A DNA stretch of 64,000 nt from Seinonella peptonophila (GTDB lineage: Bacteria; Bacillota; Bacilli; Thermoactinomycetales; Thermoactinomycetaceae). Below the pieces are notes generated by a model. The model searched no databases and was not told the DNA's origin. It saw nothing but the letters and a program-made list of their open reading frames with translations. This document shows, in pieces, positions 18,767 through 27,302 of this stretch; the first letter of the stretch is position 1; the number at the start of each line of letters is the position of its first letter. Where the stretch lies: assembly GCF_900129355.1 (NCBI RefSeq), contig NZ_FQVL01000001.1, positions 821,753 through 885,752 of the forward strand. The letters are read 5' to 3'. Position numbers and translations under genes: made by a program.

Positions 18767-18850
18767 TTATGCATGAAGGATAAACCAAATAATACCAACA
18801 ATGATAAATAAAGCCGAAATGGTCCCTAGAATGGGAGGCAAGTATTTCAT
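18767..18850 (-). CDS. 27-residue hydrophobic membrane peptide downstream of mutS2
   Basis: Too short for most gene callers. The sequence MKYLPPILGTISALFIIVGI followed by IWFILHA is one clean membrane helix with a short basic start. GAGGTG lies 5 bases before the ATG, and the mutS2 stop is only 15 bases upstream, so it would be translated from the mutS2 message. The neighbouring terminator at 18722-18754 closes the unit. No family is known to me; small stress-linked or enzyme-regulating membrane peptides look like this. Confidence 0.55.
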   Translation of the reverse strand: MKYLPPILGTISALFIIVGIIWFILHA

Positions 18851-18865
18851 ACATACACCTCAATT

Positions 18866-21229
18866 CTACTCCAATTCAACAATTGTAACGCCTGAACCAC
18901 CTTCTCCATGCGTTCCTAGTCGAATCTTCTTCACCTGGCGATGTTGTTGCAAAAATTTTTGTACCCCATTTCGCAATGCGCCCGTTCCTTTTCCATGTAT
19001 AATCGAGACTCTTTTATATCCACTCATAATCGCTTGATCTAGGTAGTGATCAATCGCTTGGACCGCCTCTTCAACCATTTCACCGCGCAAGTCTAATTCA
19101 GGAGGCACTGAGTCTGTGGCCCTCCGAACCATTGTACTACCAGCAGCTTTCTTTTCTTTTTTCATCTCTGGTGTCAACTGGTTCGCATTCACCTTCATTT
19201 TCATCATGCCAATCTGCACGAAGTATTGTTTGTCACCTGCTTGCTCAACAATCGTACCCACTTGCCCTATATGACTTACTCGCACAACATCTCCTACTGA
19301 AAATGAATGAGCGATTACTTGCTGCTGGGCAGATGGCCGATTTATATCATCTGTTTCCTGTTGTGACGTTACTTGATGCAGATAGCTCTTTAAATCTGTC
19401 AGCTCATGTTCCTTGACAGATGTTGCTTGTCTTGCCGATATTTGCCGTAACTCTTTTCGCACTTGCTCTACTTCCCGTTCTGCATTGGCAATGATCCAAT
19501 TCGCTTCTTGACGGGCTTTATCTTTTAGTCGCTTTTTTTCAGCATCCCAATCTGCTAATTTCTGTTTTAATTCAGCGAGCAACTGCTCACTTTCATATTG
19601 ATTGTGTTCTGCTTCTTGACGAGCATACTCCATTTTCTGCTTTTCATCAGCAAACGTATGAATCATTTCATCTAATTTCCGATCTTCTGTAGATAGATGG
19701 TTTTTAGCTCGCTCAATAATCGATGGTGCTAGCCCCAAACGGCGACAAATATGAAATGCATTACTCTGCCCCGGCACCCCTATCATCAGCCGATAAGTAG
19801 GGCTTAATGTGGCCACATTAAATTCCACACTTGCGTTTACTACTTGTGGATGTGTGTGAGCAAAAGATTTTAATTCACTATAATGTGTTGTGGCGACCAA
19901 CGAAGCACCAACTGATAATATCTGCTCTAAAATCGAGATCGCCAGCGCAGCACCTTCTGCAGGATCCGTTCCAGCACCTAATTCATCCAATAATACTAAA
20001 CTATGTTCATCGATCCGTTCTAATATAGAAATGATATGTGTCATATGACTAGAAAAAGTACTCAGATTTTGTTCAATGCTCTGTTCATCCCCAATGTCTG
20101 CAAAGACTCCGCTATAAACAGGCATAATGGAGCCTTCCTCTGCCGTAATCGGAAACCCTGTCTGCGTCATCAAAGCAAAAAGCCCAACCGTCTTTAAGGA
20201 AACGGTTTTTCCGCCTGTATTGGGTCCTGTTATCAGAATCGCTTTTTGCTGATCGTCTAGATTTACATCAATTGGGACTACTTGATCCGCTGGAATGAGT
20301 GGATGACGCGCTTTTTTTAAACGCAGCTTACAATCTTCTGATAAAATTGGGCAAATTCCACGATAGACTCTTCCAAACTGCGCCTTCGCAAAAATAACAT
20401 CCATTGTACCTAAACGGTCGACATTGATAGCCAAGGGCTCTACTACTTCTAGCACAGATTGACTCACTTCGCGAAGGATTCGTTCAATTTCTTGCTCCTC
20501 TGCAAGTTCTTGTTCACGAAGTTGATTATTTAATGACACAACTTGAGCAGGCTCAATAAAAAGCGTTGCTCCCGAAGATGATTGATCATGCACGATTCCG
20601 TCAATCGAACCACGATATTCTTGTTTTACAGGAATCACATATCGATCAAAGCGTTGTGTCACAATTGATTCTTGCAGTTGCTTTTGAATGCTGGGATTGC
20701 GCAACATTTGTTGTAATGTGTTTTGGATATTTTCCCTTAATTGCTCCATCTTTCTTCGAATCATCCGCAAACTTGGACTTGCTTCGTTACGAACTTGACC
20801 ATAATCGTCAATCGTTTGCTGAATTTCTAGTTCAAGTTCGTTTAATGGTGATATCTGGTCAATATACTCTCGTAAAATCGTCAATGGAGCCTGTTCGGTA
20901 TCAATTTGTTTGAACGTAGAACGAATACGACGTCCAGCACGAATTGTATCTGCAACGGCTAAAAGCTCCTCAGGATCTAAATAACCTCCCGCTAGTAACC
21001 GTTTTAAATATTCTCGTATATCGTAAAAATTGGGGAAAGAAAAATCACCCTTTAAACGCAATACATCTAATGCTTCGCCCGTTTCTGCTAAACGATGCTT
21101 GACAAGTTCATATCTGGATTCAGGTTGTAATTTCATCACATGTTCTTTTCCAAAAAATGAAGAAGCATGCTGAGAAACCAACTCTTTTATTTGTTGAAAC
21201 TCAAGTGTTTGTAACGTAAAACGTTTCAT
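18866..21229 (-). CDS. mutS2: endonuclease MutS2
   Basis: MutS paralogue without the mismatch-reading domains; members act against recombination intermediates and, in Bacillus, on collided ribosomes. The 787 residues contain a helical core and clamp, the ATPase Walker A ITGPNTGGKTVSLKTVG (near residue 335), Walker B LVLLDELGAGTDPAEGAALA, and TTHYSELKSFA. A long coiled coil (about 510-640) and a C-terminal Smr nuclease domain follow, with ELDLRGEMVEEAVQAIDHYL and IHGKGTGALR. GAGGGAG precedes the ATG. It heads a unit with the small membrane peptide. Confidence 0.96.
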   Translation of the reverse strand: MKRFTLQTLEFQQIKELVSQHASSFFGKEHVMKLQPESRYELVKHRLAETGEALDVLRLKGDFSFPNFYDIREYLKRLLAGGYLDPEELLAVADTIRAGRRIRSTFKQIDTEQAPLTILREYIDQISPLNELELEIQQTIDDYGQVRNEASPSLRMIRRKMEQLRENIQNTLQQMLRNPSIQKQLQESIVTQRFDRYVIPVKQEYRGSIDGIVHDQSSSGATLFIEPAQVVSLNNQLREQELAEEQEIERILREVSQSVLEVVEPLAINVDRLGTMDVIFAKAQFGRVYRGICPILSEDCKLRLKKARHPLIPADQVVPIDVNLDDQQKAILITGPNTGGKTVSLKTVGLFALMTQTGFPITAEEGSIMPVYSGVFADIGDEQSIEQNLSTFSSHMTHIISILERIDEHSLVLLDELGAGTDPAEGAALAISILEQILSVGASLVATTHYSELKSFAHTHPQVVNASVEFNVATLSPTYRLMIGVPGQSNAFHICRRLGLAPSIIERAKNHLSTEDRKLDEMIHTFADEKQKMEYARQEAEHNQYESEQLLAELKQKLADWDAEKKRLKDKARQEANWIIANAEREVEQVRKELRQISARQATSVKEHELTDLKSYLHQVTSQQETDDINRPSAQQQVIAHSFSVGDVVRVSHIGQVGTIVEQAGDKQYFVQIGMMKMKVNANQLTPEMKKEKKAAGSTMVRRATDSVPPELDLRGEMVEEAVQAIDHYLDQAIMSGYKRVSIIHGKGTGALRNGVQKFLQQHRQVKKIRLGTHGEGGSGVTIVELE

Positions 21230-21273
21230 CGGTCACAGCTCCCTCATAAAATCAACCCCTATTATACTGAAAT

Positions 21274-22005
21274 TTAACGACAAAAAATATGTTTTCCGAT
21301 TTTTTTAATCTGTGGACGTGACCAAATCCACTTCGAGGTCGCTGTAACTGGATTAAAATAATAGAGTGCCCCATCCGAAGGATCCCAACCATTTAAAGCA
21401 TCTCGAGTTGCTTGATAAGCAGTTTGATTAGGCTGAAGCCAAATTTGACTATCTGATACTGCTGTAAATGCACCAGGTTGAAAAATAACAGCGGAAGGAG
21501 TATTGGGGAACTTTTCGCTTCTAACCCGATTCATAATTACCGCAGCTACTGCTACTTGTCCAATATATGGTTCGCCCCGTGCTTCCCCATAAACACAACG
21601 AGTAATCATATCGATCTCACGCGCACTTAAACCAGTATTAGAAGTGGGTGTTACATTCCAGTTTCTTGTCGCTTTCCACAGCATATGTTTGGTTTGCGTA
21701 CCCACGATGCCATCAACAGTAAGACCAAATCGGGATTGAAAGAGACGTACGGACTGAAGTGTTCCATCGCCAAAAACACCATCAATCTTCCCACCATAAA
21801 AGCCTAAAAACTGTAAACGATTTTGCATCTCCCACACATAACCTCCTCGTTGCCCATAACGAGTTGATAGTGCAGGGCTCGCCCATGCGATTGTTTGTTT
21901 ACTTAATGGTTGTAACATATAATGATATTGATATAGGCCCCAAGCTATGCTTAATAAATAGGCAACACAGAAAAAAAGAATGGATACTAGATGCCTTCGT
22001 TTCAT
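21274..22005 (-). CDS. sleB: spore cortex-lytic enzyme SleB
   Basis: Lytic transglycosylase that degrades spore cortex peptidoglycan at muramic-delta-lactam during germination. An N-terminal signal or anchor helix (LVSILFFCVAYLLSIAWGLY) is followed by a peptidoglycan-binding domain (WEMQNRLQFLGFYGGKIDGV, then FGDGTLQSVRLFQ). The C-terminal hydrolase has ITRCVYGEARGEPYIGQVAV, with the catalytic Glu in GEARGE, and ends in PQIKKIGKHIFCR. Length 243 is slightly shorter than B. subtilis SleB. The usual partner ypeB does not follow here. It is direct evidence that the organism forms endospores. Confidence 0.92.
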   Translation of the reverse strand: MKRRHLVSILFFCVAYLLSIAWGLYQYHYMLQPLSKQTIAWASPALSTRYGQRGGYVWEMQNRLQFLGFYGGKIDGVFGDGTLQSVRLFQSRFGLTVDGIVGTQTKHMLWKATRNWNVTPTSNTGLSAREIDMITRCVYGEARGEPYIGQVAVAAVIMNRVRSEKFPNTPSAVIFQPGAFTAVSDSQIWLQPNQTAYQATRDALNGWDPSDGALYYFNPVTATSKWIWSRPQIKKIGKHIFCR

Positions 22006-22085
22006 TTATGATCCAGCCCCTTCGGAAAAAGATAAACTTATTATTCCAGGCTAGATTTTTTTGTATTCGTTACATAAAAATTTCG

Positions 22086-24509
22086 CTAGGGCATTTGAAT
22101 TTCTAGATATCGTGCCTTCTTTAACCAACGTTTGCCTTCTAACATATTTGCTGCAATCCCATTTCCGCGCAATAGACGATTGCCTAACTCGATCATACTC
22201 TCTACGTGTCCTTTTTCTGCTGCTTTCCTCAACCAGTCTGCTCCCTGTTCTCGTTCAGACAACGATTTTCCTTTTTTCAATAAATGATTTCCCCAAGCAA
22301 ACATGGCTTTATCATACTCCGCAATTGCTGCTTTTTGTAACCATGCTTCACCTTCTGTCTCATCTTTTTCTAAATTTTCTCCACTGAGCAACTGTCTCCC
22401 TAACTCATACATACTTGCTTGATGATGTTGATTAGCGGCCATGCGCAGCCACTCTTCTCCTTCAGCTACATTTTTTTTGATCCAATACCCTTCTAATAAA
22501 TACCAACCTAACTCATACATACTCCAAGTATGTCCACTTTCGGCAGCCATGCGTAACCACTTTTCTCCTTCTTCTGCATGCTGAGGAACAATAATTCCAC
22601 AAAGTCTCCTTCTGCCCAGCTCGTACATGCTCCAGTCATGCTTCATTTCAGCAGCTTTACGCAACCAACTCAATCCTTCTTTGATTTTTTGTGGAACACC
22701 TTCTCCAATGATTAAACGCCGCCCTAGTTCATACATACTCCATCGATCTCCTACCTCAGCAGAACGATGCAACGATTGAAATGCTGTTTGACTTGCTTTC
22801 TTTAGCCAAACATCACCTTCAACCACCATATCTACTTTTCTATTTTCTTCGCTTCTCTTCAAATATTTACCAACAGAGCTCATTGCTTCATAATTTCCTT
22901 TTTCTGCTGCTTTTTTAAGCCATACCATTGCTTCTTTTTCATTTTTGGATACCCCTTTTCCTTTTAACAGACGAATACCCAATTCATACATAGCTTCATG
23001 ATTATTTCGTGCGGCAGCTCGGCGAATCAATTGCTCTCCTTCTTCTTTCCTTGGTGACAACTTTTTCCCATCGAGTAATTGTTTGCCCAGTTCATTCATC
23101 GAATAATCATGTGATGCCGCAATACCTGCACGTAACCATTTTTCTGCTTCTTGAGGTTGATGTTCAAGCGCAGTTCCATTTAATAAATGCCAAGCAAGCT
23201 CATACATAGACCAGACATCACCACGCTCGGCAGCCATTTGGAGCCATTTTCTTCCCTCTTCACCATTTTGATATTCACCAGTACTGCGCAGGAACCATCT
23301 ACCTAACTCATACATTGACCATATGTGGCCCTTCTCACATGCTTTCCTGAGCCACTTTTCTCCTTCCCGAACGTCACGATCGCTTCCCTCTGCAAAGAGC
23401 AGATGCTTACCCCATTCATACATACTTTGAATATGTCCTTCTTTGGCTTCTTTGTGAATCCGTTGCCAGCGAGTCTCTTCTTCTTTTTTTAACCAACGCT
23501 TACCTTCAATCATATTTAGCGATAAACGCTTACCAGATAAGAACTGATCGCCTAATTCCTTCATCGCTTTTTCATTTTCTCGTTCTGCTGCCTTGCGTAA
23601 CCAAGTTTCCCCTTCTTTTACATCTCGCTTTAAATGATCATTTACAATTTGCCAACCGAGTTCATACATAGCAGAGGCATTTCCGCTCTCTGCGCTCTGA
23701 CGAAGTAATAACTCCCCTTCATGAAGGTTTTGTCCCAAATTTCTACCATTCACAAGATGCCAACCAAGCTCATACTTACTCCAAGCATCGTTTCGCTTTA
23801 TCGCTTCTCTTAAAACTCGTTCGCCCATAACGGGATCTTGTGTTACATCAAAGCCATTAATCAGCTCCCGACCAGTATAATAAAGCTCCCAATCTGTGCA
23901 TTCTGACATTTTTTCCGCAAACCATTCTTCTTTTTGTTCGTTATAAAATATAAATGAGGTCAAACCATTTAACGCGCTTAAACGCATTGGCTTTCCAGCC
24001 TCTTTTGCTCGCTGATAACAAGTTTCTAATAACCTTGCCAAGAGCTCACCTGTTCGATCTGACGAATCAAATTCAATCCGTGTAAATCGTTTCACAATAT
24101 CATATAGAAATTGTGTAGACATCCATTGTTTTATTTGTTCAATAAAATGAAGATCGTATAATATATTACGCACTTCTGTGGAAAAACCCTGACAGTATTG
24201 AATCAAATGTTTCATTAAATCTTTCTTGTGGGAACGTAACTGGACAAAAGAATCAGGAAATGTATTATAGAAAGAGTAGTTGGAAATTTTTCTCAAGTAT
24301 GAAGCCAATTCTTCCTCCTCTACACCCTCTTCCACAAAACGTTGATATGTGTGAATTACGGCACTTTTTGTAGGCATAAGTAACATATCGATTTGACGCA
24401 TTAATGCAAAGGAAAGGGTCATATGTCCAGCCATTGGCATACCCAACTCTTTAACCAGTTTATCCATGATCTTATAAATAGATTTCAGTCTTTTTTCAAT
24501 CGACATCAT
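22086..24509 (-). CDS. large Sel1-repeat (TPR-like) protein
   Basis: An 807-residue solenoid. Residues 1-210 are non-repetitive and helical. From about 210 to the end I count about 15 Sel1-type repeats, most with MYELG(W/R) followed 20-25 residues later by EGE-WLRKAAE. Such repeats form protein-binding scaffolds. There is no signal peptide or membrane segment, so it is probably cytosolic. It lies between sleB and polX, a position with no counterpart in Bacillus. AAGGGG precedes the paired ATGs at 24509 and 24506. No enzymatic domain is visible and the partner is unknown. Unequal repeat loss or gain would be easy in this gene. Confidence 0.85.
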   Translation of the reverse strand: MMSIEKRLKSIYKIMDKLVKELGMPMAGHMTLSFALMRQIDMLLMPTKSAVIHTYQRFVEEGVEEEELASYLRKISNYSFYNTFPDSFVQLRSHKKDLMKHLIQYCQGFSTEVRNILYDLHFIEQIKQWMSTQFLYDIVKRFTRIEFDSSDRTGELLARLLETCYQRAKEAGKPMRLSALNGLTSFIFYNEQKEEWFAEKMSECTDWELYYTGRELINGFDVTQDPVMGERVLREAIKRNDAWSKYELGWHLVNGRNLGQNLHEGELLLRQSAESGNASAMYELGWQIVNDHLKRDVKEGETWLRKAAERENEKAMKELGDQFLSGKRLSLNMIEGKRWLKKEEETRWQRIHKEAKEGHIQSMYEWGKHLLFAEGSDRDVREGEKWLRKACEKGHIWSMYELGRWFLRSTGEYQNGEEGRKWLQMAAERGDVWSMYELAWHLLNGTALEHQPQEAEKWLRAGIAASHDYSMNELGKQLLDGKKLSPRKEEGEQLIRRAAARNNHEAMYELGIRLLKGKGVSKNEKEAMVWLKKAAEKGNYEAMSSVGKYLKRSEENRKVDMVVEGDVWLKKASQTAFQSLHRSAEVGDRWSMYELGRRLIIGEGVPQKIKEGLSWLRKAAEMKHDWSMYELGRRRLCGIIVPQHAEEGEKWLRMAAESGHTWSMYELGWYLLEGYWIKKNVAEGEEWLRMAANQHHQASMYELGRQLLSGENLEKDETEGEAWLQKAAIAEYDKAMFAWGNHLLKKGKSLSEREQGADWLRKAAEKGHVESMIELGNRLLRGNGIAANMLEGKRWLKKARYLEIQMP

Positions 24510-24753
24510 GATCGATCCCCTTCTTCTACAACATTCAATCTGATCAGAATGAATGATAAACTCATGAACTCAACTAACTTATTCATATTTTACCCCATTC
24601 AATGTTTCATTCACCATTGGCTTTCCACTCATTTCAACATTGCAAACCACAAACAGTTGTTGGAAAATGAAAGTAACGAAAAAGATGAACATGATCTGTT
24701 TTATCATGTTACATTGAAATTAATCAACCGAAATTATGAAATGAGTGGAGAGT

Positions 24754-26493
24754 GTGAATAACAAAGAAATTGCTGCATTTCTAGGCCAACTAGCAGATTA
24801 TCTTGAACTATCAGGAGCCAATGCATTTAGAGTAAATGCTTATCGCCGTTCAGCAAGAGCCATTGAAAATCAAAGAATTAATCTTGCTGAAAAAATCGAT
24901 GACTTAGAATCAATTCCTGGCATCGGAAAAGGGATTGCTGCTATGATCCGTGAAAGAGTTACCACTGGTCAGTCGAGCACCTTAGAAGAATGCAAAAGTA
25001 AGTTACCCCCGGAACTTCCTTTACTTCTTAAAATTCCTGGTCTAGGTCCAAAATCGATCGCACAGCTCTATCAAAAATTAGGAATTACCAATATAGCTGA
25101 GCTCAAACAGGCCGCATTAGAGCATCGAATACGACCGCTGAGCGGTTTTGGACCTAAAAAAGAAGAAAAGATACTGGCAGGAATTGAAACATTATCAACT
25201 CGGCGAAATCGTTATTTACTTTCTGAGGCACTTCAGGTTGCAATACATGTTAAAAAAGAATTATCAACACATCCATTAATCAAGCAAATTGAATACGCTG
25301 GGAGCGTACGTAGGCAAAAAGAGATAATCAAAGACTTAGATTTTGTGATTGCTACCCATCATCCTGCAGAGGTTCAAAAAGCAATTATCACCCTACCAGA
25401 AGTCATTGATATCATCAACCAAGGCGAAACAAAAGTTACCGTTCGTCTGTCGATGAATGATTTAGAAATAGATGCTGATTTTCGAATTGTGATTCCAGAT
25501 TCATATGCAAGTGCATTACATCACTTCACTGGTTCCAGCGAACATAATATTCAAATCCGTAGACAAGCTAAACAACTTGGCTATAAAGTAAATGAATATG
25601 GAATTACTGACGATCAGACTGGTGAATTATTAACTTTCTCTGATGAAACCACCTTTTTTCATCATTTGCAACTTCCTTATATCATTCCTGAGCTGCGGGA
25701 GGATCGCGGTGAAATCGCAGCTGCACTTACAAATACTTTACCAAAAACGATGGAACAAGCAGATTACCTAGGTGATCTACACACCCATACACTTTATAGC
25801 GATGGTGCTCATTCCATCTTACAGATGGTAGAAGCGGCAAAAGCAAAAGGCTATCATTTTCTAGCAATTACCGACCATTCCCGTTCCTTAAAAGTAGCAA
25901 GTGGATTATCGATTGATGATCTATACGAACAATGGGAAGAGATTGACCGGTTGAATGAAGCACTGGATGATTTTACAATTTTAAAGGGATCCGAAGTTGA
26001 TATCTTATCTGATGGTACTCTTGATTATCCAGACGATATCCTTGCACAACTAGATATCGTGATCGCTTCTGTCCATACATCAATGAATCAAGATGAAAAA
26101 ACCATGACCGAGCGAATGATTCGAGCCATGCAAAATCCATATGTTCACATCATTGGTCATCCAACCGGTCGCGTTTTATTGCGTCGCGACCCCTATGCTG
26201 TAAACATTGATCAGCTTTTCCAAGCTGCCAAAGAGACAGGAACGATACTGGAACTTAATGCAAATCCTCTACGTCTAGACTTAAATGATCAACACTTAAA
26301 AAAAGCAAAGGATGAATATCAGCTTCGCTTCACAATTAATACAGACGCACATGCGATTCCACAATTTGACCTTATCGAATATGGTATTCGTACCGCACGT
26401 CGGGGTTGGCTAGAAAAAGAAGACATCTTAAACTTTCACCCCTGGTCAGAGGCAAAACAGTGGTTAAAAACTTCTACTGTATCAAGTAAATAA
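24754..26493 (+). CDS. polX: DNA polymerase/3'-5' exonuclease PolX
   Basis: Family X repair polymerase that fills short gaps, with a PHP-domain exonuclease. Helix-hairpin-helix motifs occur in ESIPGIGKGIAAMIRE and LLKIPGLGPKSIAQLYQKLG. The nucleotidyltransferase motif is YAGSVRRQKEIIKDLDFVI, with its Asp pair. The C-terminal PHP domain has LGDLHTHTLYSDG, FLAITDHSRSL and INTDAHAIPQ. A GTG at 24754 gives MNNKEIAAFLG, aligning with B. subtilis PolX, and GGAG lies just before it at close spacing; a GTG at 24745 is also in frame. In Bacillus polX lies on the same strand as mutS2; here it is inverted, and cvpA is missing. Confidence 0.93.
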   Translation: MNNKEIAAFLGQLADYLELSGANAFRVNAYRRSARAIENQRINLAEKIDDLESIPGIGKGIAAMIRERVTTGQSSTLEECKSKLPPELPLLLKIPGLGPKSIAQLYQKLGITNIAELKQAALEHRIRPLSGFGPKKEEKILAGIETLSTRRNRYLLSEALQVAIHVKKELSTHPLIKQIEYAGSVRRQKEIIKDLDFVIATHHPAEVQKAIITLPEVIDIINQGETKVTVRLSMNDLEIDADFRIVIPDSYASALHHFTGSSEHNIQIRRQAKQLGYKVNEYGITDDQTGELLTFSDETTFFHHLQLPYIIPELREDRGEIAAALTNTLPKTMEQADYLGDLHTHTLYSDGAHSILQMVEAAKAKGYHFLAITDHSRSLKVASGLSIDDLYEQWEEIDRLNEALDDFTILKGSEVDILSDGTLDYPDDILAQLDIVIASVHTSMNQDEKTMTERMIRAMQNPYVHIIGHPTGRVLLRRDPYAVNIDQLFQAAKETGTILELNANPLRLDLNDQHLKKAKDEYQLRFTINTDAHAIPQFDLIEYGIRTARRGWLEKEDILNFHPWSEAKQWLKTSTVSSK

Positions 26494-26514
26494 CCCCCTC
26501 TAAAAGGAGGTTTT
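26492..26514. terminator. polX terminator, left copy of a duplicated hairpin
   Basis: AACCCCCTC, TAAAA, GGAGGTTTT, overlapping the polX stop. A second version of the same hairpin lies at 26866-26888, on the far side of the repeat element. Confidence 0.75.
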
Positions 26515-26865
26515 AGACTGAGGAAAAACCTATGTGAAAAATCAAATGAAAATAAAGCATATTTAAAGGAGGAAATGGTTTGCAATGTAGTCGACTTTCA
26601 GACGCTACTAAGCCACGACTGTGTAGCGAAGAATAGGCGATAGAACTGTCTGCACACGCCGTGCACAAGTTTCGCTAAGCAGCTAACACTGCATGTCTCA
26701 CTATGACGCGATAGCCGAGTTGATACCGCCCTGAGCGAGCAGTCGCGGGGCCTTGAAGACTTCTTCGTAGCATGAACTGGAGACATCCATCCTTTTCAAT
26801 AACACGGAGTCTATAAACCTTGATCCAAGAAATGAAAGCGACTTTTAACTTTGTCTACAAGCCGT
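26515..26865 (-). repeat. interspersed repeat, family 1, copy A (with core insert)
   Basis: Read on the minus strand it begins GGCTTGTAGACAAAGT and ends GGTTTTTCCTCAGTCT, the shared end motifs of the family. The body matches the copies at 37.2, 37.5 and 63.5 kb (CCCTGAGCGAGCAGTCG, GTTGATACCGCC, GTAGCGAAGAATAGGCG on the plus strand). It also has about 55 extra bases in the middle that are shared only with copy B. The outer pairing arm at one end is lost. No gene is present in this stretch; flanking hairpins lie at 26492-26514 and 26866-26888. Confidence 0.85.
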
Positions 26866-26888
26866 AACCACCTCTAAAAAGGGGTTTT
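26866..26888. terminator. right copy of the polX terminator hairpin
   Basis: AACCACCTC, TAAAAA, GGGGTTTT. It differs from the left copy at 26492-26514 by only a few bases. Confidence 0.65.
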
Positions 26889-26956
26889 CGTGATGAGTAG
26901 GAGTTTATTTAGAAATCCTGATCACATTCAGCACGCGAATTTTTTCCTCATACATG

Positions 26957-26989
26957 AAAGCACTTCTGAAATCGCTTCAGAAGTGCTTT
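26957..26989. terminator. intrinsic terminator downstream of zapA
   Basis: AAAGCACTTCTGAA and its exact complement around ATCGC, followed by TTCTT. It lies between the polX side and the zapA stop and could serve both strands. Confidence 0.8.
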
Positions 26990-27019
26990 TTCTTCAATCT
27001 TCCCCAAATAGGGGGTTTA

Positions 27020-27274
27020 CTATGGTTGTTCGTCTTCAATCAAATGTAAGATTTCATCATATTCCTGCTTTAGCTTTAAAAAATCATTTGCGATATTGAC
27101 AGCAGATAAGACTGCTAGGCGTGTAGTATCTAAACGTGGATTTCCATTAGCCACTTGACGCATCATTTCATCTACATGGCTTGCTACCTCGCGCATATAA
27201 CCAAGACTTTCCTTACCTACAATATGATATTGTTGACCATAAATCTCAACACTGAGTCGATTTCGATTGTTCAT
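27020..27274 (-). CDS. zapA: cell division protein ZapA
   Basis: Small FtsZ-associated protein that bundles protofilaments and helps to stabilise the Z ring. The 84 residues begin NRLSVEIYGQQYHIVGKES, contain MREVASHVDEMMRQVA, and end in the family coiled coil (LAVLSAVNIANDFLKLKQEY). GAAGGAGGGG precedes the ATG. It sits 28 bases behind pheT on the same strand, as in Bacillus, but cvpA does not follow it. Confidence 0.92.
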   Translation of the reverse strand: MNNRNRLSVEIYGQQYHIVGKESLGYMREVASHVDEMMRQVANGNPRLDTTRLAVLSAVNIANDFLKLKQEYDEILHLIEDEQP

Positions 27275-27302
27275 ACGTTCCCCTCCTTCACACGGTGAAG
27301 GT

